In this document: in pieces, positions 54,907 through 64,000 of the stretch
Layout of the letters: the number at the start of each line of letters is the position of its first letter
Position numbering within the stretch: position 1 is the stretch's first letter
Assembly: GCA_000231825.2 (NCBI GenBank)
Contig: JH720330.1
Span: forward strand, 80,789 to 144,788
Direction of reading: 5' to 3'
Source of the DNA: Tetrahymena elliotti 4EA
Taxonomy: Eukaryota > Ciliophora > Oligohymenophorea > Hymenostomatida > Tetrahymenidae
DNA length: 64,000 nt
The notes under the pieces: generated by a model
Told to the model about the DNA's origin: nothing
Databases searched by the model: none
What the model saw: the letters and a program-made list of their open reading frames with translations, nothing else
Position numbers and translations under genes: made by a program

Positions 54907-56622
54907 ATTTATGAGAAAGAAAGAGGGATTTAAAGTTTTGTTTTGCTATGCTATTTTTAAAAAATTTTATATTCTCTTAAATAAAATTCAAGCTCAACCT
55001 AAATACCATTTTAACTTTTGAGAATATCAAGCAATGAAGAAAATCTAAATGCCAAAAAATATTATCTTTGTATGCTATTTTATGCATTTAGTGAGTTCTC
55101 TCAATATAACAATACTATAAAATGCCTCTTTCTTTCTAGATAAATTGCTTTAAATGGCTCATTCCAAATTGAAAAGACATAAAAATAAACAGAAATGTGG
55201 ATGAATAATTTTATTCCATAAGCAATTAGCAGAAGAATTTTCTCGATAGGACTGTTTTCGACTATCATGGGAATAAAATTCTTCTTATGTGATTACTATA
55301 GAATCCTAAATTATTCTGAATAGATATCTGTTTATGGCTTACAACGGAGGAGCAGTATTTAATTTAAGGCAACAAAGAATTCAAATTTATACAATAAAAC
55401 TTCCTAATTAACTTTTGCTGCTAGGTAGCTACTCTTATATTATAAAAGTATTGTAAATATATTAACAAAATAATATTAATCATATTAAACTATTTTAAAA
55501 TTCAATATTTTGTTATATTTTTATTAAAATACCAAACACAATTATTTCAATCATACAATCGTATTACATGATTTATGTCTGCATTTATCAAATATAACCA
55601 AGTACATCTATTCATTCAATTTATTTTTCTAATCAAACAACTATTTTGGTAAATTGTTTTATTTTCAGATCATTTTTTTAACTTAATTAAGTAAATTTTT
55701 CCATTCATTAATCTTTATCTTATTTCATTTAAAATTATTTTAAACTTTATATATCTGCTAAAAATAATTAGAGTATCTTATTATTTTTCCAATCAATTCT
55801 AAAATGAAACCATATTTTTGAAACACTTTTTCAGTAAAATTTTAATTATTTTTTATGAAAAAGATTATTTTAAAAAACTTTTTGCAACTTATTTATTTTG
55901 TTTTTTAAAGAAGTAATTCTAGTTTATATTCATGAGTATTTTTTCTATGATTATCACAACCTAAAATATTTCAAAAACTTAAATGAAGAAACTTCTTTTA
56001 AAAAAATATTTAAAGTTGATAAAAAAAAAAATCTTTTGTTACTTTTGAACTATTTAAGTTTAATAATTCTAATAATAAAAGTCATGTTTTTCATCTTATG
56101 GAAATGATACAATTATTTTTATAATTTATACTAAATTTTTTGTAATTTAATTGTATAAAATAATTTCTATTTTAGGTTTCCTTGGATTATTTGAAAAATA
56201 ATCATACTGTAAAATACAATTTTGATAAATTAAAATTTGAAATAAATTGAAATGTTTTGTTATTAAATTTTAGAGATTTTAAGAATTTTAATATTCTTTG
56301 ATTTGCTTTTTTTATAATATCTTCTAAAAAGAATTTTTCCAAAGAATAGGTAGATATATTAATTCATAATAAAAATAAATAGAATGGTTTGAGATCAACA
56401 GATAAATTTTTGAGAATTTTCATTGTTAGTGAATATTATAATTTCATGTAAATAGGATGTATTAATCAGGATAAATAAAGACTATTTCGCTCTTTATTAA
56501 TTTAGCTAAAATTTAGTTTATAATAAAAAAAAACATAATAATTTTGAATATCTAAACAATCAAAGAAATTTAACAACTCTATCAATCAATATAAGGTAGA
56601 AAAAATAAGTAATTTATAAATA
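54907..56622. other. Intergenic region with one ambiguous coding-like block
   Basis: A 1.7-kb region between ataxin-2-like copy 2 and the J-domain gene. The part 55100-55440 is GC-richer and is described separately. The remainder is plain AT-rich sequence; short frames around 55900-56100 are low in complexity and not convincing. Confidence 0.45.
55101..55440 (-). CDS. Possible small membrane-protein exon, strand uncertain
   Basis: This block has higher GC than its surroundings and no TGA on the minus strand. It encodes VNQEVLLYKFEFFVALNQIL, then YSEQFRILQQSHKKNFIP, MIVENSPIEK, a hydrophobic segment ILLLIAYGIKLFIHISVYFY, and IWNEPFKAIYLERKRHF before TGA at 55103-55101. There is no clear start Met at the 5' side, so an upstream exon is likely if it is real. 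The plus strand is also open through this block (MWMNNFIPQAISRRIFS and MGIKFFLCDYYRILNYSEQ), but needs more codons that are rare in ciliates (TCG, CGG). I prefer the minus strand weakly. No family was recognised. Confidence 0.3.
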
Positions 56623-58512
56623 ATGAGTGGAAAAAAATAATGCTTTTATGAGGTTTTGGGAGTTTAAAAAACTGCCTCAGTTGATGAAATTAAAAAATCT
56701 TACAGGAAACTTGCTCTAAAATGGCATCCAGTACATTATTAAATAATTAAAAATGATTCACTTATTTATCATGTCTCATAAAAAAATTAATGTAGGATAA
56801 AAATTTAAACAACAAAAAAGAAGCAGAAGAAATGTTTAAGTAAATTTCTGAAGCATACAGTATCCTCTCAAATTAAGAAAAAAGGGATCATTATGATAGA
56901 TATGGTCATGAAGAACCCCCTTAACCTGATGAATACTATAGGGGAAATGCCAATGATTATTATGCTGATGATGGAGATGATGGATTCTTTGAAGCTGAAT
57001 TTGTTTTCGTAGATCCCTCTAATTCAAGAAGAAAAGACAAAGGAAAAACCAATAAAAATAGAGGAGGTTTTTCATATCAACCTTTCACTTTTGCAAATGC
57101 AGAACAAATATTTAGAGATTTTTTTGGATCGGATTTGTAAGCAATTAATCCATTATTTTAATATGCATTTCAATTAAAACATTAATTAGTAAAGTATTTA
57201 TTATTATCATAATAATACCAACAAAAAACAAAAGAAGTACTTATTATTATTAAATTAGTTATTAATTATTTTGAAATAAATCAACAATTATTAAATCTTA
57301 CAAAATAAATAGAGTTAATAGAGGCTGAATTTTCTTTCAATCACACACATTTTTGTTTAATTTTTGTTTATCAAATATATTATTTTAATTAAATTTAGTG
57401 GGTTTGGAATGTTTGATGATGAAGATGATGATGATTTTGGTGCATTTGATATGTTTGGTTTTGGAGGAATGGGCAAAAAGAAATAGAAAAAGAATAGCAG
57501 AAAATATAATTAGAATGATGAAGACTACGATGATTTCTTTGGAGGAGGAATGATAAGTTCTATTATGAATGGATTTATATCTGATAGCTTCTTTAGTAGA
57601 GTAGGTTAAAGCATGCTGTAATCTTCTTCATATACTTCTAGTTCAAATTAATATGGAGGAAATTCTAGAGGAGTATAAAAAAGCATAACTACTACAACTT
57701 AGATAAGGTAAACTTTATTGCAATAACTAATATTAAAATGTATTAAAATTTTATGTAATAAACATAGAAATGGATAAAAGTATACTGTAAAGAAAATTGT
57801 AACTAGAGACTAATATGGAAATGAAGATGTTCAGATAGTAGAAGAGTAAGATGAATATAGATAACCAAAGACATTACATAGCTAATATGAATAGCATGGT
57901 AATAGAAATGTGAATAACAACAGATTAACTCATGATATAAATTCTAGCTACCCTAAGAAAAATTAAAAAGAAGAATATCATTATGAAGAAAAGCCTAAAT
58001 ATAATAATTAAGAGAAGAAAAATAAATTCTATGATATTGAAGATGAAGATGATGAGCAATAGTATTCTTAAACATCTTCATAGAAATAGAATATTAAATT
58101 TTAAACTTATACTAACAACAACTATAATAATAGAAATAGCGATCAATCAAGTTAAAAATCATCTTCTACCTAGTTTAAAGAAAAGAATTACTCGAATTAA
58201 GTTAATTAATAACAATATAAAAAATCTTCTAATAGTGAATTTGATAAATACTCAAATAGCTAAAGTTAAAAATCATATAATTCAACATAAAAAGTAAATT
58301 AAAGGTAAAATACAAATAAAGAAGAAGAATTCAATAGCGGCATACCAAGATAAAGCACTTAAAAATAGTTTAAAAATTAATATCTATAAGAAGAAGTTTA
58401 CAGTAAATCTAAGCCTTCTAATTATTAGTAAAATACTAAATAATCAAAAACTAGTAATTAGTAATAATAACCACAATATAATACTAAATCAACATAGAAA
58501 AGCTATAAGTGA
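56623..58512 (+). CDS. J-domain co-chaperone, DNAJB6-like
   Basis: Starts MSGKKQCFYEVLGVQKTASV. The J domain follows: DEIKKSYRKLALKWHP, intron 56731-56795 (65 nt), then DKNLNNKKEAEEMFKQISEA and YSILSNQEKRDHYDRYG. The intron falls exactly between Pro and Asp of the HPD motif that stimulates Hsp70 ATPase. A Gly/Phe/Asp-rich region (FTFANAEQIFRDFFGSD) is cut by intron 57137-57398 and continues FGFGMFDDEDDDDFGAFDMF. A Ser/Thr-rich stretch and intron 57708-57767 precede IRNGQKYTVKKIVTRDQYGN, which resembles the conserved C-terminal block of DNAJB6/DNAJB2 proteins. These are Hsp70 partners that hold aggregation-prone clients. The last ~230 residues are a Gln/Asn/Ser/Lys-rich tail not typical of animal members. 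The TGA stop is at 58510-58512. Confidence 0.88.
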
Positions 58513-58995
58513 ATCAATTTTTAATTTATTTGCATATCTCTAGTTAAATAATTATATTTTACTCACTTTTGTATGTAGAACAAAACTCTTTTTTAATAGG
58601 AGTTATGTGAACTCAAAGTTTAAAGTTTAGAGATAATATTATTTTAAAGAAAAATTAATAAATTTACTTTGAGTTTAAGTATAATTTTTAATTGATAAAA
58701 ATTGATATTTTTTTCCAATTCTAAAAAATTTTATACACTTATGGGATTTTTCAACATAAATTGATTTTTTTTAATTTTTTTAGAATTATATTGAATAATT
58801 TATTAGTAATTATAATGAACACCTACTTTGACTACCATTTTTAAAAAATTAAGCAAAATTAAATTAAAAAAAATTCAAAACAAAACATTTAAAATAATTT
58901 TGAAGGATATTTACAGTTATAAAAATGAAACTTATTTTCTAATTAAGCTCAAAAATAAAACAAAAAAAATGAAGTATTTTTTTAAATTAAATTTC
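58513..58995. other. Convergent intergenic region
   Basis: AT-rich 3' flanks of the plus-strand J-domain gene and of the minus-strand leucine-rich-repeat gene. A weak plus-strand frame from 58828 is Lys/Ile/Phe-only low-complexity sequence and lies partly antisense to the last LRR exon; I do not call it. Confidence 0.45.
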
Positions 58996-60833
58996 TCAAT
59001 TTTTAATTATAAATTTAATGAGTCTCTTCATCTTTCTAACATTATTATTTAATTTAATAATATCATTAACTTCAAATTAGTTGTTTCTTTTATATTTTAA
59101 AATTTTTTTTTGAAATGTTCTAAAAAAATTTTAAATTTAAAAATAAAAAAGGATAAATTGAGAAAACAGTTAAATTCAATTAAAATAAACTACTTTCTTC
59201 TAATATTAAATACTAAAACAATAATTAAAAAAGAGGTAAAAATGCTTTGCTTAATATTAGAGTTTTTAAGTAAAATACATTTAAAAAATTTAGAAATAAA
59301 TATTTTTACTGTGTGACTAGAAATAATGTAGAGATATTATTACACTTAGTTAAGCCAGTACCTAATCCATATATACCATCTTAATTAATGGCATTCCAAC
59401 TTTTTATAATTAATGTTATTAAAATAAAAGAATATACTTAAGATTTGAAAAATAGATGATAAATTATTAAACTTTTAGCAGATTTTTCTTAATACTTTAA
59501 AATTAACTCATACTAACCTGATGCTGATTTATTAAATAAACTATTATTAAAGCAAATAATGTGTTATTACGATATCTTGAGTGTCAAATTTTAGAGATTG
59601 CTAAACAAAACTAAAGCAGAACCTAAGTCTGAAGATCCCTTACCACAAATTGAATTATCTCTATCAATTGATATTTAAAAATAAATAAAATTAATAAAAG
59701 ATATATAAAATTTTATTTAATTTTATTCAAAAAACTATTACATTAATTTTTTTCAATAAAACAATAAATTTATAATTTCAAAGGTTTTGTGAATATGGGT
59801 TTTTGAATAATTAATTGTTTAATCAATCTCAGTTAATATTAAAACAAAGAATTAACAAGTTTAATTCATTTGATCTTACGAGAGGCTTAGGTTCAAGTTA
59901 GAGAGATTTTTAAGCTGAGCTAAAGTGTACCCTATATCAGAAGTGCCTTCATCACCAATTAAATTTCTTCTTTATTATTAAAATATATAATTAGTTTAAA
60001 CAATTAGATATTTAAAATAAAATTAAAGTTTTCAAATTTATTTTAAAGATATCATTTTTATCAACAAAAAAGAAAAAAGATAAAATCAATTCTTTTATTA
60101 GTTTTAAATTCGAATTAAATTTTTTACGTTAAATCGAGAGTCAGTCTTTAGATATTTGAACAATTTTTTAAAACTTGTCCTAAATTTTGTAAACCTTAAT
60201 CAGAAATTTCATTTCTCCTTAAAAGTTTTATATTTGTAATAAAACAGAAATAAATTTAAATTAGCAATTAAAAAAATTAAAATTAATTTTTATTTAGAGA
60301 TTTGTAAATTTCATAAAATTTATTTTTAAATTTAAAATTCCTTAAATTATTCTTGAATTTGGTTGAAATTAAATAATAATTACGAAAGCAAAAGAGTTAA
60401 ATTTTAAAGATTAATACACTAACCTAAAGAAGAGCCCAAACTTGATAATACCTCATCATTAATTTATTTATTTCTTTTAATTTAAAAATTAAATAAAAAA
60501 ATAAGAAATAATAATAAAAAGTTAAATTTTTAACAAAAAAATCATATATTTAAAATAAAAATCCATAATGAAATATAAAATAATCAATAAACAAAAAAAT
60601 AATATAAAATTAAGTCTAATTACTCTAAGTTTATACGCAAAACTTATAGATTATTACACAAGGCTAAACCAGAATTTAGTTCAGATAAGCCTTCTTTATC
60701 AAAGTCCTACCTTTTTATAACCAAAAAATATTTTAGGTAAATCTAAAATAAAATATTAATTATGTAAATGTGGATGTATTTACCCTAAATCAATATCAAT
60801 ACTATAATGAGATGAAAAATCAGAGCTTAGAAA
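58996..60833 (-). CDS. Leucine-rich-repeat protein, one repeat per exon (5' end not found)
   Basis: Exons, read right to left: 60784-60833, 60624-60710, 60384-60473, 60128-60217, 59880-59969 (or to 59966), 59571-59660, 59310-59399 and 58996-59086. Each internal exon is 87 or 90 nt, is bounded by AG and GT, splits a codon after its second base on both sides, and encodes one repeat of 29-30 residues. Examples are EGLSELNSGLALCNNLQVLR, DQGLQNLGQVLKNCSNIQRL, DIGYTLAQLKNLSNLNLSLS and LGTGLTKCNNISTLFLV. The last exon ends VRKMKRLIKFIIKN and TGA (58998-58996), a Lys-rich end that ciliate LRR proteins often have. Introns are about 73-270 nt and very AT-rich. LRRs bind proteins; the partner is unknown. 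The start codon was not found; it should lie upstream of 60833. A decaying gene copy cannot be excluded. Confidence 0.72.
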
Positions 60834-61822
60834 CTATTGATTTAAAAAAAATATTTATTTGATAAATTAATAGATATTGAATACATCTTGAATTTTATTA
60901 TACAAGTTTTTTTAATTATTTTATTTTATCATTTTTTCCCCCCTCCTTTTTTAAAAACAAATATAAATTATAATTTATTAAATGTCAATTATGAAAAAAT
61001 TGTTTAATTTTGTGGTTTTGTTTATTCAATAAATTTCATTGGCAAATATTACTCAAAAATTTTATCAAAATTTTAATTTAAATGGCATGAATAAAATCAA
61101 ATTGTAATTTTTAAGTAAAATTGTAAATATTGAAATGAAAATTAAATAAATTTTAATAAAAAAGGTTTTGAAATTAATTTTAGTCAAATCTAAATAAATT
61201 ATTTTATTTTTATTATATCGCTAGAGTTTTCAAATCACTAAATAATAGTTGCTCATTTTTAATCAGTAATATATATTAAAATATAATTATTATCTCCTTT
61301 ACATCGAAGAATATTTTTGAATAATAAGGTATGATAAAATATTGTTTTAATAATATTTATGCACTTTTTAAAAGTTACTAATATTCACAAATAAAAATCA
61401 TTATCATAGTTAAATTCTAAAGACCTTTTGTTTTGAAAAATAAAAATTATTTTTGGAATAAAAAGATAAAAATTTTATTAAATTGATTTTATTTGAGCTT
61501 TGAATAGTTTATTGAAAAATAAATCTAATAGAAAAGTATTTAAAAATAAAGTGAGTAGTAGTATTATGTATGTATGGGTTATATATATTTTAAATTAAGA
61601 ATCCTTAAAATATAACATTTAAAATATATATGCAATTTGATTAATATAATATTGCAAAGTTGTTAATAACTTAATTATAATTTAATCAAGTATCGTAGTT
61701 ATAAAAATTTATTTTTTTTAATTCAGTAGAAAGAATCTATCTATCAACATTTAAAGTTTTTAGAAATAAAACAGATAGCATTTAATATACTTTTTTTATC
61801 TCATATTCATATTCTGAGGAAA
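60834..61822. other. Divergent region, likely holding the missing LRR 5' exon(s)
   Basis: AT-rich sequence between the LRR gene (minus) and the cyclic-nucleotide-binding gene (plus). It must include the promoter of the latter. The LRR gene needs at least one more 5' exon here, but I could not pick one: several minus-strand ATGs open short frames only. Nothing else is visible. Confidence 0.4.
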
Positions 61823-64000
61823 ATGGCTCAATTAAATAAAATAGAAGTAATTCATAGATTTTTATCTCCTTTATTTAAAGTAGGCTCTAACTGGAATTCA
61901 TTTTTTTAAATCAAAAGTAAATTAGAAAACTTGTCAATTTGGATAAGTAGGATAAAGTACCAAATGTAATTCAAAAGCTTGAAACTCTTCTTCGGGGCAA
62001 TACGTTTCTAGATAAGGTGTAAAAAGAAGATAAATTTGAATACAATAGACTTTTATATAATGCCACATTTGAGTAGTTTTATCCAAAATAAATAGTATAA
62101 ATCATAGGTATTCTTTTTATTCAAATATTAAACTTTGCTATATTAGCATAATTTAAATGGTTGAAATGTTAGAACATAAGCTCTAAGTATCATAAATTAC
62201 AAAAATATTCTCATAAAATTTATTAAAATGAGATATTCAAATAGCTATTTTCTAGTTTATAGCAAGAAGCATAAGATAAAAGCAAATAAAAAGATTATTT
62301 AAGTAGGTTTGCATTAAAATATATTGGCTCTTGAATAAATATATCAATTCATTAATTAAAAGCAAATGAATAATGAATTTATCCCAGTATAAATAATTCA
62401 TGCAAATAAAAAAATGATTTTTTAATTTAATTCAAAAAGATAGTTTATGAATAATTAATTATTTAAAATAAAGGAAATTATGCTAGTAGATTCTATATCA
62501 TTTTAGAAGGAAGTGTAGATGTGTTTATCAGGGATAGGAAAGATGAAGAGTCATTGTATGGGGCAAGATAGTTGGTAGATGGAGATTGTATGAATGATAT
62601 AGCACTTATTACAGGGGACAAGAGTCTTGTCTAATATTAAGTTAGTGATATGGAATAATGCTGTTATTTGCTTGTTTTGTAAAAGAAAGATTTTCAATAA
62701 CTTACTCCTTTAATAAATATTTGGTTAGATATGAGCTTATTCTATATGAAAAACTTACCTCTATTTTGGAATCAAAATGAAAGATATCTTCGATTATTCT
62801 ATCTTCTCTCTACTCATGAGACTTTTGTCAAAAACTAGCATGTCTTTTTGGAAGGAGATAAATCTGATTTAGTTTATATTATCTCTTAAGGAGAATTTGG
62901 AGTATTTTTTATCATTTAATAAAATATTTTTTGTAAGCATTCATTTTACCTTTTAAAACTAAAGATTTACAAGCATTTCCAAGATCTCTAATTTAGAAAA
63001 TTAAATGATGTTAGCCATAATAAATATTTAGATAGCCTAGGAACTACAACAATCAAGCTTTAAGAGTTTCATCACAATAAAAATATACAAGTATATATTT
63101 AATTAATTAATTTTCTTTAAATTAGCTTCTAAAAAACAATTACTCCATATTAATTAAGAACCTATGAAAATTTTAGTAATTTGATAATATAAAAAACTAC
63201 TAAATAAATGAAGAAACTAGGTAAAAATAAAGAAGTTAATTCTAGTTTCTTATTCAAAATGAATAAAGTTTCAAATAAGCAACAAATATTAACTTTGTTT
63301 TATGGATTTAATTTTTTATTTTAAAAAAGACAAAAATTTTGAAAGACAATGAGATGTTTGGTGAAGAAGATATAATAGCTAGAAGGTGCAGAACTTTTAG
63401 TGTAATTTGTGAAAGCAATGAAGGAGATTTGATAGTTATGAGCAAGGCTACTTTTAAAATTTTGCTCATGGGAATTGAAGGAGTAAGAAATTATATTTAA
63501 ACTAAGTTGAGGGTGAAATAAACAGAAGTCTCTAGGATCTTAGATAAATAGGCAAGTTAGGTGTCAAGTGCTAGAATCCATATACTTGAAAAGGATTAGC
63601 TGAAAATAGCAACAACTTAGGATTTTGTCAAATCTCGTTCTTTTCTTAATTTTTCCAGGAATCTTTATTCAAATAGCAGTATGTCTAAAATTGGAGAGTC
63701 TATTTTAGCTAATACTATAATAACTAATAACAATAATAATTCAATTTAATAAGATCAACCATCTAGATATGAGAGATATGAAAATACCAAATTCTTAAAG
63801 AGTGTTCCAAGGGAATCTGTCAACCATATTCTGAATTAAAATAATGTAATAACTACAACTAATCAATCAAAAAAGAATGATCCTTCTCGCTTAAGCTTAC
63901 CTCAAATAAATTAATATGATAATATTTTATAATAGCAATAATAAATTCAATCTACTAAAGTAAATAGAGCTTAAGGTTAAGGATCTTAACCCAAAAGAAT
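61823..64000 (+). CDS. Cyclic-nucleotide-binding-domain protein, 3' end beyond window
   Basis: Starts MAQLNKIEVIHRFLSPLFK, followed by an intron (GTAGGCTCTAAC..AAATTAG, about 61881-61927) and KLVNLDKQDKVPNVIQKLET. A first cNMP-type beta barrel (about 62470-62700) reads ASRFYIILEGSVDVFIRDR, then ARQLVDGDCMNDIALITGDK. A second begins THETFVKNQHVFLEGDKSDL and VYIISQGEFGVFF (about 62815-62915), and after intron sequence resumes KDNEMFGEEDIIARRCRTFS (63344-63404), then NEGDLIVMSKATFKILL. The 'EGD..~~~yII..G' and 'FGE...R' patterns are those of cAMP/cGMP-binding barrels. No kinase or channel part is seen within the window. The remainder is Ser/Asn/Gln-rich and still open at the last base. Ligand binding is not assured: I did not find a complete phosphate-binding cassette with its key Arg in the first barrel. 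Confidence 0.75.

Noticed and set aside
55898..56107. Plus-strand 69-residue frame before the J-domain gene
   Set aside because: Composition is Phe/Leu/Ile/Lys from AT-rich DNA, with no motif, no splice context and no GC rise.
57983..58297. Plus-strand 104-residue Lys/Ile/Asn frame
   Set aside because: Out of frame with the Gln/Asn-rich tail of the J-domain gene, which continues unbroken to TGA at 58512.
58828..59316. Two Lys/Ile-rich plus-strand frames (58828-59052 and 59110-59316)
   Set aside because: Low-complexity A/T-derived residues only; they lie antisense to the last LRR exon and an LRR intron, which explain the region better.
59460..59966. Plus-strand coding-like islands with a recurring 'E-P-K-S-E-D-P' type motif
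   Set aside because: First read as a fragmented plus-strand gene. The reverse strand of the same islands gives clean leucine-rich repeats with exact splice borders, so the plus-strand motif is a shadow.
1..64000. tRNA, rRNA, CRISPR or transposon
   Set aside because: No GC-rich cloverleaf with a GTTCGAATC-like loop, no rRNA core, no direct-repeat array and no transposase motif seen on either strand. A 5S rRNA array was considered for 59300-60720 because of its ~260-nt period, but the repeat encodes LRRs instead.

Overview
This window looks like macronuclear DNA of an oligohymenophorean ciliate, most like Tetrahymena. It is very AT-rich. Long reading frames appear only if TAA and TAG are read as glutamine and TGA is the sole stop. 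Introns are GT-AG, mostly about 40-170 nt with some of several hundred, which fits Tetrahymena better than Paramecium (introns near 25 nt). Proteins are rich in Gln and Asn. There are no bacterial operons, and I saw no rRNA, tRNA, CRISPR array or telomere repeat. The species call is inference. Because TAA/TAG count as stops under the standard code, the real genes are much longer than standard-code open frames suggest.

Layout. (1) 114-24644, minus strand: three tandem paralogues of a roughly 2,000-residue membrane protein. Each has an N-terminal membrane region, a PAS-like domain, a long Gln/Asn-rich linker and a C-terminal membrane/ectodomain region. They resemble the ciliate PAS/'tiny macrocysts' (TmcB-like) family. 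(2) 25486-28706, plus: a HEAT/TOG-type repeat protein, crescerin (TOGARAM)-like. (3) 29217-31032, minus: a GRAM + VASt-like protein. (4) 32374-35982, minus: a polytopic membrane protein with a tetraspanin-like CCG loop and a large ectodomain. (5) 37121-54906, plus: four genes alternating ankyrin, ataxin-2-like, ankyrin, ataxin-2-like, which I read as a tandem duplication of a two-gene unit. (6) 56623-58512, plus: a J-domain co-chaperone of the DNAJB6 type. (7) 58996 to about 60833, minus: a leucine-rich-repeat gene in which nearly every repeat is its own 87-90 nt phase-2 exon. (8) 61823 to the window end, plus: a protein with two or more cyclic-nucleotide-binding-type domains, cut by the edge.

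Functional themes, inferred from families: membrane sensing (PAS proteins, tetraspanin-like protein), cyclic-nucleotide signalling, lipid-contact biology (GRAM/VASt), microtubules or cilia (TOG), RNA granules and mRNA regulation (ataxin-2-like) and protein quality control (J protein). Nothing shows the neighbours work as a pathway. Their main relation is local duplication.

CDS coordinates run from start codon to stop codon and include introns. Many introns were placed only approximately by eye, so protein lengths are estimates.
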